Both the position numbers and the translations under genes were made by a program. A stretch of 64,000 nucleotides of DNA from positions 153,299-217,298 of the forward strand of contig CAWFIB010000028.1 in the NCBI GenBank assembly GCA_963815775.1, in the 5' to 3' direction. Under the pieces are notes generated by a model. The model saw nothing but the letters and a program-made list of their open reading frames with translations. It had not been told where the DNA came from and did no database searches. Below, piece by piece: positions 1-9,709 of the stretch (its first letter is position 1; every line of letters begins with the position of its first letter). The stretch is from CAVVDY01 sp963815775. Its GTDB lineage: Bacteria; Acidobacteriota; Terriglobia; Terriglobales; Acidobacteriaceae.

Positions 1-2773
1 GACGATCAGCTCAGTCCCAAACGCGAAGAAGCGGCCGAACTCGCCGCCTGCGCGCAGTCCGTTGCCGGCGGATTCCTGAAGATTCCTGACAACCGCGACC
101 AGCGATTTCTGGGCAAGGTCACGATACCCACGGCCCGTTGTCGCGGAGGCCAGAAAGCCGTGCAGTTCCGCTCCACGCCTTGGGTCGACTGGTCGAACTA
201 CTGGGGAACGGGAGACACTTCGTCGCTGCCGGTCGGCTTCCTCTCGGTCTCGGGCCCGAAGCTGCGTGGAGTTGCGGGAGCACTGCTCGATCTCGAATAC
301 CAGCGCATCGAGCTGATCAAATTTAATCTCTTCGACAATTCGGGAACCTATCAAGCCTACGTGATGGGCCGCGGCGACGTCGGAGGCCCGGCGATTAAGG
401 TGTGGCCGGAGCTGCGCCTCCCGGCCAGCAATCCTAACTATCAGGCCGTCGGCGGAGCCGGGCCGCAGGTATGTAGCGGCTCGCTGATTCGCGCTCGCAC
501 CCTCACCGGCATCTGCAACGACATTCGCAACCCGCTCATGGGCTCCACGGGCATGCCCTTCGGCCGCAACGTGGAATTGGAGACCACCTTCCCCGACCTC
601 GAGCAGACCACGCTCACCAAGAATCGCCACGGCGGTCGCATCGGCCTGCTCACGCCCGACCCGCAGGTGATCAGCCGGGTGCTCTTCACTCGCGCGCAGT
701 CCGAATCCCGCAGCCTGTAACCAGGGCTTCGGCCTCCCGGGCAACTCCGTCGATGCCAACTGTGACTACCTGAAGGCGCCGTTCTTCAACGTGCTCGCCG
801 CTTATTGGATCCAGTTCATGACCCACGACTGGTTCTCGCACATGGACGAAGGCCACAACGCTCCCGGTACCAGCATGGATGTCGGTTGCAAGACCCAGCT
901 GGTCGGTGGCGTGCAAAAACCGCTCACACCGGAGCGGATTCAGCAGCTCGGCTGCCGCCCTGGCGATCAAGTCGACAAGACCTATGTGCTCGCCGACTCT
1001 GCGCCCGACAAATTCACTGCAAACGGCAAGACCTACCTGACGCGTGCGCCCAAGATTTTCGCGAACAACAATACCGCGTGGTGGGACGCCTCGCAGCTTT
1101 ACGGCTTCGACGAAACCTCGGTAAAGCGCGTCAAGCGCGACCCCAACGATCCCGCAAAGATGGAGCTCGATCCTGTTGCCGGCATGCCCGGCCCGGGATA
1201 TCTTCCGTTGTTGAAATCAGCCGATGCCACCCAGCCGCAGTGGGTCGGCCAGGAGTCCGCCGCCTTTGCTGACAACTGGTCCATCGGGCTCAGCTTCTAT
1301 CACAATCTCTTCGCCCGCGAGCACAATACCTTCGTTGACGAATTTCGCCGGCAGGCAGCGCAGACTCCCAACGCCGACAGCGGACTGCGCAGTCCCTCCG
1401 ACCCCAAGCGCGTGATTGCTTATAAGGATGTCAGCTCAGAGGAGCTGTTCAATGTCGCGCGCCTGGTGGTGGCCGCTGAGATCGCCAAGATCCACACCAT
1501 CGAGTGGACGCCGCAATTGCTCTACGACGAGCCGCTCTATAAGGGCATGAATGCCAACTGGAACGGCTTGGTCGGCACCGGCGATCCCGACGCAACCAAA
1601 GCCCTGTCCGACGTTGTGGTACATGGCTTCGGGACCTCCACCAGCGCCAAGAAAGCTACGCAGTGGTACTCCGTCTTCGCCTCCGGCCCCGGCATCTTTG
1701 GCCTGGGCAGCACGGTTCCCCACTACGACATCACCAATCCCGACGACGTAAACGGCGGCGTCAACCACTTCGGCTCGCCCTTCAACTTCCCCGAGGAATT
1801 TGTCACCGTCTACCGCTTGCATCCCCTGGTGCCCGATCTCATCGAGTACCGCGAGGTGAAGGACCCCAACAAGATCGTGGAAAAGGTCGCGGTGATCGAG
1901 ACCTTTGAAAATAAGGCCACCGACGCCATGCACACCGGCGGCCTGGCCAACTGGGGCCTTAGCATGGGACGCCAGCGTCTTGGGCTGCTGACCTTGCACA
2001 ACGACCCGCAGTTCCTGCAGAACATCAAACTGCCGCGCCTCGATACGCCCACCGGGCAACTGGATATCGCTGCCCTCGATCTCATTCGCGACCGCGAGCA
2101 TGGCGTGCCGCGGTTCAACGAATTTCGCCGCCAGTACGGCCTGCGCCAGATGACCAGCTACGACGACTTCGCCGATCAGCGCCTGCCCGCCGATTCCCCT
2201 GAGCATAAGCAGCAGATGGAGACGGTTGCACAGTTGCGCGAAATCTATGGCACGCACGTCTGCGACGCCTCGAAGATCATCACCGACTCGCAGCTCAATC
2301 CTGATGGCACGCCCATCAACGACTGTCTCGGCCACCCCAACGGCTCGGTCGTCGACAATATCGAAGACGTGGACACCATCGTCGGCTGGCTCGCCGAATA
2401 CACTCGTCCGCATGGCTTCGCCATCTCCGAGACACAGTTTGTTGTCTTCATCCTGAACGCCTCGCGCCGCCTGTTCAGCGACCGCTTCTTCACCTCCAGC
2501 TTCCGCCCGGAGTTCTACTCTAACTTCGGCGTGAACTGGGTCAATCACAACGGTCCCGGCCCGGTGATGATGGAAATCGGCAAGCCCAACGGCCATGCAC
2601 AGCCGGTGTCGCCGCTGAAACGCGTGCTGATGCGCAACATTCCTGAGCTCACGCCCGAGCTGCAGCATGTGGTCAACGCCTTCGATCCCTGGGGACGCGA
2701 TCGCGGCCAGTATTACTCGCTCGAATGGATACCGCGGCCGGATGCGGCGTCGGACCCGGCGTTCAAGCAATAA
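1..2773 (+). CDS. Animal-type haem peroxidase (5' end outside window, one frameshift)
   Basis: The gene is open from base 1 in frame 1 up to a stop at 718-720 and continues in frame 2 from about 700 to the stop at 2771-2773. Translation across both frames gives one continuous peroxidase. Visible motifs are WIQFMTHDWFSH (distal His region), FYHNLFAREHN (the conserved Arg-Glu-His-Asn helix), IEWTPQLLYDEPLYKGMN, and VYRLHPLVPD, which should hold the proximal His. Family knowledge: this is the cyclooxygenase/dioxygenase branch of haem peroxidases that oxygenates fatty acids or halides. The shift near 700-707 needs one base too many (or two missing). Both halves are well conserved, so a sequencing indel is as likely as real decay. 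A Rieske oxygenase starts 6 bp downstream, suggesting co-transcription. The true start lies left of the window. Family call is firm; substrate unknown. Confidence 0.85.
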
Positions 2774-2779
2774 TGGGGC

Positions 2780-3883
2780 ATGGATTCCCCGCTGGCCGAC
2801 ATTCTCGCGTTGTACGACGATCAGGCTTCGCTTGATCGGGCGTACACCATTCCGGCATCGTGGTATACGGACATCCGCATTGCGCAGCTTGAGCGCGAGC
2901 ACGTCTTCGGCCGCACCTGGCAGGTGGTCGCACCCGCCGATCAGGTCAAAAGCGCCGGGCAGTTCGTGACCGCGACCCTCGCCGGCGAGCCGCTGCTCAT
3001 CGTGCGCAGCAACGACGGCCAACTACGCGCTTTCTACAACGTCTGCCGCCATCACGCTGCGGCGGTTGCTACGGACGATCAAGGCACCGCGAACCTATTC
3101 CGCTGCCCCTATCATGGCTGGAGCTATGGCCTCGACGGCTCACTCAAGGGCACTCCCGAGTTCGAAGGTGTCGGCGGCTTCGATCGCTCGCAAAATGGCC
3201 TCGTTCCGCTGAAGGTCGAGACCTGGGAACAGTTTGTTTTCGTCAACCTCGATCCCAACGCCGCTCCTCTTGCAGACTTTCTGGCCGGCCTCGTTCAGCG
3301 CGTCATACCACTCAACTTGAGTTCGCTGCACTTCTTCGAGCGCCGCACCTACACCCTCAACTGCAACTGGAAGGTCTTCGTCGACAACTATCTCGACGGC
3401 GGTTATCATGTGCCGCATCTGCACAAAGGGCTGAACAGCGTTCTCGACTACCGCCAGTACACCATCGAGTGCGAGGACCGCTACTGCCTGCAGTCCAGCC
3501 CGATGGTTGCTTCGAGCGAGGATGCGAAAGTCTCCGCTACTCGCACTGGCGAGCGCGCGTGGTACTTTTGGCAATATCCCAACTTCATGCTGAATCTCTA
3601 TCGCGGATACATGGATACCAATCTCGTGCTTCCCGATGGCATTGATCGTTGCAAGGTGATCTTCGATTTCTATTTCGATGACGTGAGCGATTCGGCCGCC
3701 GAACGCAACTGCCAGAGCATCGCCGTCGGCGAGGGCGTCAACGACGAAGACGTCGCCATCTGCGAGGCCGTGCAGCGCGGCCTGCACTCACGCGCCTATA
3801 ATGCCGGGCGTCTGTCCGTTCGCCGCGAGGCGGGCGAGCACCTGTTTCATCGGCTCGTGGCCGCGGATTTGAAGCAGGAATGA
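2780..3883 (+). CDS. Rieske [2Fe-2S] non-haem iron oxygenase, alpha subunit type
   Basis: A 367-residue protein with the N-terminal Rieske centre C89-R-H91 and C109-P-Y-H112, followed by the catalytic domain carrying the mononuclear iron motif in NWKVFVDNYLDGGYHVPHLH (Asp and two His). This is the layout of ring-hydroxylating dioxygenase/choline-monooxygenase-like alpha subunits. It would hydroxylate or demethylate an organic substrate using electrons from a reductase, which is not encoded nearby. The ATG at 2780 is 6 bp after the peroxidase stop, so the two oxygenases probably share a message. Length is slightly short for ring-hydroxylating alpha subunits (about 400-450). Substrate cannot be read from sequence. 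Confidence 0.88.
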   Translation: MDSPLADILALYDDQASLDRAYTIPASWYTDIRIAQLEREHVFGRTWQVVAPADQVKSAGQFVTATLAGEPLLIVRSNDGQLRAFYNVCRHHAAAVATDDQGTANLFRCPYHGWSYGLDGSLKGTPEFEGVGGFDRSQNGLVPLKVETWEQFVFVNLDPNAAPLADFLAGLVQRVIPLNLSSLHFFERRTYTLNCNWKVFVDNYLDGGYHVPHLHKGLNSVLDYRQYTIECEDRYCLQSSPMVASSEDAKVSATRTGERAWYFWQYPNFMLNLYRGYMDTNLVLPDGIDRCKVIFDFYFDDVSDSAAERNCQSIAVGEGVNDEDVAICEAVQRGLHSRAYNAGRLSVRREAGEHLFHRLVAADLKQE

Positions 3884-3942
3884 TTACCAGCACCGTCTGG
3901 ATGCTCAAGCCATAGCCCGCAGGGTGGGACAATTCCTACCGA

Positions 3943-4027
3943 GCCCAACGGGCGAAATTTGTTTCAGCCGTGGGCGTCAGCCCGCGGTATCGGTCCAATT
4001 AATGTGTTCCTGAGCCGCTTCAGCGGC
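3943..4027 (+). repeat. REP-like unit of three hairpins, left copy
   Basis: Three consecutive inverted repeats: GCCC-AAC-GGGC (3943-3953), CCGTGGGC-GTCA-GCCCGCGG (3968-3987) and GCCGC-TTCA-GCGGC (4014-4027). The same three hairpins, in the same order, occur on the opposite strand at 4534-4615, so the two units flank the transposase fragment as inverted copies. This is the usual arrangement for REP sequences mobilised by a REP-associated tyrosine transposase. Confidence 0.75.
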
Positions 4028-4034
4028 GGCACCC

Positions 4035-4473
4035 TCATCCAAGAACATCCTCCGGATCGACGCTCGCTCCGGCCCGTCTCAACAAAGCCAGGTATTCGTC
4101 TTCAAATCGCCGCACTCGATGGTGCTCCGGCTGGCGAGCGATATAGGTCTTCACCTGTGCTATCTGCGAGGGGCTGGACGCTAACGCCTGCGTAGCCGTC
4201 TTGCCATGCAAATAGCCGGTTTTTGGCCCTGATGAAGCGCGATGAACTTGCCTTGATGTCTCGCATCACGTCCGACAGGTTTCGTCCCGCAGGGAGCGCG
4301 AGCAGTAGGTGAACGTGGTTATCCGTGCCGCCGATTGAGAGTAGATCAAAGTGGCAATTTCGCGCGATGCCGCGAATGTACGCCCAAACTGCCGCGGGAT
4401 CATGGATGGTTGCTCTCCGTCGCTTGGTGGCAAACACGCCGTGCAGGTAATTGAGGACATAGGAGCGAGCCAT
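4035..4473 (-). pseudogene. REP-associated tyrosine transposase (IS200-like Y1_Tnp), frameshifted
   Basis: From the ATG at 4473 the frame reads MARSYVLNYLHGVFATKRRR, then GGTDNHVHLLLALPAGRNLS, the His-x-His metal site of Y1 transposases, and FAWQDGYA. After that the frame runs out of homology, while the next frame continues correctly (SQIAQVKTYIARQPEHHR, then RFEDEYLALLRRAG) to a TGA at 4035. One extra base near 4196 therefore separates the domain containing the HUH-like motif from the helix with the catalytic Tyr. Family knowledge: RAYTs are single-copy domesticated transposases that act on REP hairpins. The gene sits exactly between inverted REP units. A frame starting at 4719 merely extends this one upstream and is not used. 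Confidence 0.8.
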
Positions 4474-4533
4474 AGCCCGATTGGAGCAATTTGTTGGCTG
4501 GTGTTCTGTGACGCGCATCATCCTGGGTTGTGC

Positions 4534-4615
4534 CGCCGCTGGCGCGGCTCGGAACGATTCTTGATCAGCACCGCGGGCTGACGCCCGCGGCTCACACAAA
4601 TGTCGCCCTTCGGGC
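4534..4615 (-). repeat. REP-like unit of three hairpins, right copy
   Basis: Inverted counterpart of 3943-4027. Hairpins are at 4534-4547, 4571-4590 (perfect 8-bp stem with a 4-base loop) and 4605-4615. The reverse complement shares the 17-base core GGGCGTCAGCCCGCGGT with the left unit. Confidence 0.75.
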
Positions 4616-4717
4616 TGGCACGGCCTCCAAGATTGTTTCGTTTTTGGAGCTGCTTCTTTCGCTGAATCGCGCCCCGAGGCTGCCCTCGTCGACATCCATC
4701 CTTTACACTGTTGTGCC

Positions 4718-6463
4718 ATGTCCTACGCCTCCTCAGTTGCTCGCCGTACTTCGTCCCTCGGTGTCCTGCTCGCAATGCTGATTCTGCTTGCCTCCGCTGC
4801 CTTCGCGCAGGCGCCGCAGTTCTCCATCACCTTCCCTGCCGAGCGCAGCGCACAGCCTCTCGACGGCCGCATGTTGCTCTTGCTCTCCAACGATCCGTCG
4901 GAAGAGCCGCGCATGCAGATCAACGACACGCCGGGGACGCAGATGGTCTTCGGCGTCACCGTCGATGGACTCAAGCCCGGCGAGCCGGTTATCGTCGATG
5001 ACAAAGCCTGGGGCTACCCCATCCGCAGCCTGAGTAATGTGCCGCCCGGAGACTACTACGTGCAGGCGCTGCTCAATATCTACGAAACTTTCCATCGTGC
5101 TGATGGCAAGACGGTCAAGTTGCCTCCCGATCGCGGCGAAGGCCAGCACTGGAACCTCGCGCCCGGCAATCTTTACAGCAAGCCGGTAAAGATCGCGCTC
5201 GGCCACGGTGGTGAGCCCATCAAGATTGTTCTCGACCAACAGATTCCGCCGATCCCCGCGCCGGTTGATACGAAATACATTCGCCACATCCGCATCCAGA
5301 GCCAGCTCCTGACCAAGTTCTGGGGACGCCCGATGTATCTCTCTGCCATCGTGCTTGTGCCTTGGGGATTTGACGAGCACCCTGACGCGCATTACCCACT
5401 GATGCTCTTCCACGACCACTTTGTGGCGGACTTTGACGGCTTTCGGACCGAGCCGCCCGATCCCAACCTAAAGCCCGACTACAGCGATCGCTTCCACATC
5501 TCCGGCTACAACCGCATTGAGCAGGAAGAGGCCTACAAGTTCTATCAGCAATGGATCTCGCCCAAGTTCCCGCGCTATCTCGTCGTCAAGCTGCAGCACG
5601 CCAATCCGTACTACGACGACTCCTACGCGGTGAACTCGGCCAACCTTGGACCCTACGGCGACGCCATTGAGACCGAGCTCATGCCCGCCCTCATGAAGAA
5701 GTTTCGCGCCATCCCTGACGGCTGGGCGCACTTTACCTATGGCGGCTCAACCGGCGGATGGGAATCGCTCGCCGCGCAGATCTTCTATCCCGATCACTAC
5801 AACGGCGTCTTCTGCGCCTGCCCCGATCCCATCGACTTCCGTGCTTACACCTTGATCAATATCTATAAGGACCCCAACGCCTTCTACCTCGAAGGCGCGC
5901 ACAAGCGAGTGGAGCAGCCCGGCATGCGCAACTACCTCGGCAATACCCTCATCACCATCAAGGACTCCAACGCCTACGAGCTCGCTCTGGGAGACCATGG
6001 CCGCTCGGGCGAGCAGTGGGACATCTGGCAGGCAGTCTATGGGCCGGTGGGAGCCGATGGCTATCCGCAGCCCATCTTCAATAAAGAGACCGGCGAAATC
6101 GACCACAACGTCGCCGCCTACTGGAAAGAGCATTACGACCTGCGCGCCATCCTTGAGAAGAACTGGGCAACGCTCGGCCCCAAGCTGCAAGGCAAGATTC
6201 ACATCTATGTCGGGAGTGCCGATACCTACTTCCTCAATGACGCCGTCTACCTCATGCAGGATTTTCTGGAGAGCACCAGGAATCCTCCCTATGACGGCGA
6301 GATCAAGTATGGTGACCGCGCCGAACATTGCTGGAACGGCGATCCCAAGTTGCCCAACTATCTCTCACGCTTGCACTACAACACCATGTATCTGCCGAAG
6401 ATCCTGGAGCGCATGGCGAAGACCGCCCCTGCCGGCGCAGACTTGAAGAGTTGGAGGTACTGA
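4718..6463 (+). CDS. Exported alpha/beta-hydrolase (esterase-like) protein
   Basis: A 581-residue protein with a Sec signal peptide (hydrophobic run VLLAMLILLASAAFA, likely cleaved before QAPQ). An N-terminal all-beta region of about 180 residues is followed by an alpha/beta-hydrolase fold: LVPWGFDEHPDAHYPLMLFH, then the nucleophile motif GGSTGGWES (G-x-S-x-G) and a late AEHCWNGDP that should hold the catalytic His. The resemblance is to the putative-esterase family (enterobactin-esterase/acyltransferase fold). It most likely cleaves an ester in the periplasm or outside the cell. The ATG at 4718 is directly followed by the signal sequence. Neighbours give no substrate clue. Confidence 0.75.
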   Translation: MSYASSVARRTSSLGVLLAMLILLASAAFAQAPQFSITFPAERSAQPLDGRMLLLLSNDPSEEPRMQINDTPGTQMVFGVTVDGLKPGEPVIVDDKAWGYPIRSLSNVPPGDYYVQALLNIYETFHRADGKTVKLPPDRGEGQHWNLAPGNLYSKPVKIALGHGGEPIKIVLDQQIPPIPAPVDTKYIRHIRIQSQLLTKFWGRPMYLSAIVLVPWGFDEHPDAHYPLMLFHDHFVADFDGFRTEPPDPNLKPDYSDRFHISGYNRIEQEEAYKFYQQWISPKFPRYLVVKLQHANPYYDDSYAVNSANLGPYGDAIETELMPALMKKFRAIPDGWAHFTYGGSTGGWESLAAQIFYPDHYNGVFCACPDPIDFRAYTLINIYKDPNAFYLEGAHKRVEQPGMRNYLGNTLITIKDSNAYELALGDHGRSGEQWDIWQAVYGPVGADGYPQPIFNKETGEIDHNVAAYWKEHYDLRAILEKNWATLGPKLQGKIHIYVGSADTYFLNDAVYLMQDFLESTRNPPYDGEIKYGDRAEHCWNGDPKLPNYLSRLHYNTMYLPKILERMAKTAPAGADLKSWRY

Positions 6464-6733
6464 ACGGACATACGCTGCTCGAGTTATTGGGCCATAATGC
6501 CTCTGCCCCACAACTTTTCTTAACAGTGTATCGGAGAACATCTTCCCGCTGCGAAGGGTTTCTCCCTGTGCAATTGACGATCCCAACTCGGGCTGGCAGC
6601 GTGTACTCCTCTTACCGCAGAGAAGTTCGACGAAGTAGTAATCCTCATGGCGACCTCGGGCTCGCCTGGTTGGACGCTCACGCTTTACATCCTGGCTATA
6701 ACCTTTCACCCCTTAACGAAGGAGTTTCGAAAC

Positions 6734-7159
6734 ATGAAGCAAGTTTTTCTGCGCGGCGCTCTGGCCCTGGCCGTGGTCTTTGGAGGCGCCACCGCTTACG
6801 CTCAGATGGGTGGCCAGGGCGGCGGCGGACCCCATGGCCAGCATCAGCCGATGTCGACCGACCAGCATCTGCAAATGCTCACCCAGCAACTCAGTCTCAC
6901 AAGCGACCAGCAGCAACAGATCAAGCCGATCCTGGAGAACGAGTCGCAGCAGATGGAGTCGTTGCGCTCCGACACCGCGCTCTCGCAGCAGGACCGCATG
7001 AGCAAGATGCGTGAGATCCGGCAGAACTCGGCCGGCCAGATTCAACCGATTCTCACAACAGAGCAGCAGGCTAAGTGGCAGGAGATGCGAAGCCGCGGCC
7101 GTCGCGGTATGGGCCAGGGCGGCGCCACCCCGCAAGGCACGCCACCGGACCCGCAGTAG
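6734..7159 (+). CDS. Periplasmic LTXXQ-motif (Spy/CpxP-like) protein
   Basis: A 141-residue protein starting at the ATG at 6734, chosen because AAGGAG lies 9 bases upstream (6719-6724) and a signal peptide follows at once (ending ATAYAQ). After a Gly/His-rich stretch there are two LTXXQ-type motifs, LSLTSDQQQQIKPIL and ILTTEQQAKWQEM, separated by an acidic helix. This is the helical hairpin signature of Spy/CpxP periplasmic chaperones and metal-stress sensors. The tail is Gly/Pro-rich and disordered. Length matches the family. No two-component system sits beside it. It converges on fumC across a strong hairpin. Confidence 0.75.
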   Translation: MKQVFLRGALALAVVFGGATAYAQMGGQGGGGPHGQHQPMSTDQHLQMLTQQLSLTSDQQQQIKPILENESQQMESLRSDTALSQQDRMSKMREIRQNSAGQIQPILTTEQQAKWQEMRSRGRRGMGQGGATPQGTPPDPQ

Positions 7160-7176
7160 CAAGGATTTATCCTCGA

Positions 7177-7212
7177 TCAAAGCGCAGTCCAGCGACCAAA
7201 GCTGCGCTTTGA
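7177..7212. terminator. Bidirectional hairpin between convergent genes
   Basis: A perfect 11-bp stem (TCAAAGCGCAG with CTGCGCTTTGA) and a 14-base loop lie between the stop of the LTXXQ gene (7159) and the stop of fumC (7213, minus strand). There is no long T-run, so intrinsic termination is likely but not certain. Confidence 0.6.
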
Positions 7213-8613
7213 CTATTTCCCTTTCGCCGGCAGGCTCGGCCCCAGCATCTTGGCCGGGTCGACCACGCGGTCGAACTCCGCTTCCGTCACGTAGCCGAGT
7301 TGTAGCGCCGCTTCCTTCAGGGTGAGGTCGTGGTCCATGGCGAAGTGCGCCAGGTGCGCCGCCTTGTCATAGCCGATCACCGGAGACAGTGCCGTCACCA
7401 GCATCAGCGAGCGCTCTACGTATTCCGCAATCTTCTTCCGGTTCGGCTTCGCGCCTTCAATCAGGTGCTGGCGGAAATTAGTGCAGCCGTCAGTCAAGAG
7501 CGTGATGGACTGTACGATATTGTGAATCATCAGAGGCTTATAGACGTTCATCTCGAGATAACCGCCCGCTCCGCCAAAGCCGACTGCAACATCATTGGCC
7601 ATCACCTGCACCGCGATCATGGTCAGCGCCTCGACCTGCGTTGGGTTCACCTTGCCCGGCATGATTGACGACCCCGGCTCGTTCGCCGGAATGTGCAGCT
7701 CGGCAAATCCGGCGCGCGGCCCGCACGACAGCAGGCGAATGTCGTTGGCTATCTTGGACAGCGAAACTGCCAGCGTGCGCAGCGTGCCGGAGAGCTGAAC
7801 CAGCGCATCGTGCGCTCCCTGCACCGCAAACTTGTTGGGAGCGCTGACAAACGGCAGCCCAGTGATCTTCGCCACCTCCGCCGCTGCGGCTTCGTCGAAT
7901 CCCGGCCAGGCATTGATGCCCGTTCCCACTGCCGTGCCACCGAGCGCGAGCTCATACACGCTCGGCAATGCTCCCTGAATTCGTTGCAAGTCGTCGGCGA
8001 GCATTACCGCGTAGCCTGACCACTCCTGCCCCAGGGTAAGCGGCGTCGCATCCTGCATGTGCGTCCGCCCGATTTTGATAATGTCTTTCCACTCTTCCGC
8101 CTTCGCGGCAATGGAGTCTTGCAAAGCCTGCACTGCGGGCATCAGGCGCTGCTTCACGCCCATCGCTGCGGCAATGTACATCGCCGCAGGAAAAGTGTCG
8201 TTCGACGACTGCGACAGGTTCACGTGATCGTTGGGATGTACCGGCCGCTTCGAGCCCAGCGGCGTTCCCTCAAGCTGGCAGCAGCGGTTGGAGATGACTT
8301 CGTTCACGTTCATGTTGAACTGGGTGCCGCTGCCGGTCATCCACACGTGCAGCGGGAACATGTCTTCATGCTGCCCGGCCAGCAGTTCATCGCACACTTG
8401 CGAAATTAAGCGATATTTTTCCTCGGAGAGATGCCCGCCTTCATGATTGGCAATTGCCGCCGCCTTCTTCAACACGGCATAGGCGGTGATCATCTCACGC
8501 GGCATCAGCTCGGTGCCGATACTGAAATATTTCAGGGAACGCTGGGTTTGCGAGCCCCAGAGCTTCTCCTCCGGGACCTCGATCTCGCCATGGCTGTCGG
8601 ATTCCTTGCGCAT
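7213..8613 (-). CDS. fumC: Fumarate hydratase class II
   Basis: A 466-residue member of the fumarase/aspartase superfamily, catalysing fumarate to L-malate in the TCA cycle. The superfamily signature GSSIMPGKVNPTQ (around residue 316) holds the catalytic Ser loop. SGTQFNMNVNEVISNR and TGSGTQFNMN lie in the conserved substrate-binding region, and GRTHMQDATPLTLGQEWSGY carries the conserved His. The start MRKESDSHGEIEVPEEKLWG matches the class II N-terminus. Length is typical. The gene for an exported Pro-rich protein ends 64 bp upstream on the same strand and could be co-transcribed. Confidence 0.96.
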   Translation of the reverse strand: MRKESDSHGEIEVPEEKLWGSQTQRSLKYFSIGTELMPREMITAYAVLKKAAAIANHEGGHLSEEKYRLISQVCDELLAGQHEDMFPLHVWMTGSGTQFNMNVNEVISNRCCQLEGTPLGSKRPVHPNDHVNLSQSSNDTFPAAMYIAAAMGVKQRLMPAVQALQDSIAAKAEEWKDIIKIGRTHMQDATPLTLGQEWSGYAVMLADDLQRIQGALPSVYELALGGTAVGTGINAWPGFDEAAAAEVAKITGLPFVSAPNKFAVQGAHDALVQLSGTLRTLAVSLSKIANDIRLLSCGPRAGFAELHIPANEPGSSIMPGKVNPTQVEALTMIAVQVMANDVAVGFGGAGGYLEMNVYKPLMIHNIVQSITLLTDGCTNFRQHLIEGAKPNRKKIAEYVERSLMLVTALSPVIGYDKAAHLAHFAMDHDLTLKEAALQLGYVTEAEFDRVVDPAKMLGPSLPAKGK

Positions 8614-8677
8614 GAGGTTATGAGAACACTTTTGCGCATTTTTTGCAGAGACACGATGGCTGTGGGTGGGTTGGAAC

Positions 8678-9553
8678 TTACTGCTTGGTCTCGGCTCCCG
8701 TGTTGCTCGTCGGCCCCAGTCCAGGGAAGGGCGAGCCGGTTGGGCCGGGCTTTACCGGAATCGGATTGCCAAACTGATCGGGAAACGGCAGCACAGTCGG
8801 AGGCTTGTCGCTTGTCGGAATGGGGTGGCCTTCCGCGTCGGGAAATGGCAGATACGGCTGGGTTGGTCCTCCGGCGCCCGTGAACAGCATGGATTCTCCC
8901 TTCGGCAGGGTCTGCCCGGGTGCCTCAGTGTTGGCCTGCGCCTCGGTGCCAGACACACTGGGAACCTCGCTCGCGTTCACGTCAGGAGCAGGCTCCTGCA
9001 GCTCCGATTGCGGCGGAGGCGGAGGGGGCTGGGTTGGAACGTTTCCGGGAAACGGCCGCGAGTGCAGAGGCTTGAAGGTCGGCGTCGGAGGCGCCTCAGG
9101 GGTTGGAACCGGCGCGCTCCCCTTGGGAGCGTGTCCCAGGAACGCGATCGACGTCGCTCCGCCCTCTGCCGAGCGCGAGAACTCATAGTTGACGTCCGTG
9201 CCTTCCACCAGCTTGGCAATCACCTGCCGCAACGTGCCTTCCACTGACATCGCCGGGCCGTGATAGCTTGTCAGCGTCTCGGTACCGGTGCATTTGATCT
9301 TCTGCTCCTGGCAGAGCGACGACATGACCGTGCTCAGCGGAGCTTGGTCCGGAACATTCACTTCGAGCTGGCCATCGTGCGAGGCGACCTTCACCGGCTG
9401 GGCCACTGCGGAAGCGGTCCCGGCGGAAACGTTCCCGCTTGCTGCAACAGGCGTTGGCGCTGGAGTCGCCGATTGCGCCAGACAAGAACCGGTAAGCCCG
9501 ACGATCAGGGCCAGGACAAAGCAAGCAGTCGCAATTGAGCGCATGTATCCCAT
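8678..9553 (-). CDS. Exported proline-rich protein with a short secretin/TonB-like N-domain
   Basis: A 291-residue protein with a signal peptide (IATACFVLALIVGLTGSCLA). Residues about 60-125 (LEVNVPDQAPLSTVMSSLCQ ... GTLRQVIAKLVEGTDVNYEF) look like a single STN-type alpha/beta domain, the small module at the start of secretins and TonB-dependent transducers. The rest is low-complexity Pro/Thr/Ala sequence including a run of seven prolines and repeated PFPDxxGxPIP elements (LPFPDAEGHPIPT, LPFPDQFGNPIPV). No membrane segment follows the signal peptide. I do not recognise the whole protein. A periplasm-spanning or wall-binding role is a guess from the proline content. Confidence 0.6.
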   Translation of the reverse strand: MGYMRSIATACFVLALIVGLTGSCLAQSATPAPTPVAASGNVSAGTASAVAQPVKVASHDGQLEVNVPDQAPLSTVMSSLCQEQKIKCTGTETLTSYHGPAMSVEGTLRQVIAKLVEGTDVNYEFSRSAEGGATSIAFLGHAPKGSAPVPTPEAPPTPTFKPLHSRPFPGNVPTQPPPPPPQSELQEPAPDVNASEVPSVSGTEAQANTEAPGQTLPKGESMLFTGAGGPTQPYLPFPDAEGHPIPTSDKPPTVLPFPDQFGNPIPVKPGPTGSPFPGLGPTSNTGAETKQ

Positions 9554-9709
9554 GACACCAGAAATCCTACTCTAGTTTACCGTCGATCGCGGTTGCCGGC
9601 GAACCGAATTGCGCCTTCTATCGCGCTCGTTCTGCATCGTGTTCCGCAAAGCGGGCCATTTCTCGCACATTCATTCTCACCACATCCGACGGTGCACACC
9701 TCTTTTCCT

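Noticed and set aside
1436..3022. Open frame of 528 codons on the minus strand
   Set aside because: Antisense to the haem peroxidase and Rieske genes. The translation lacks any domain and has the His/Asp/Val-rich look of a reverse frame in G+C-rich DNA.
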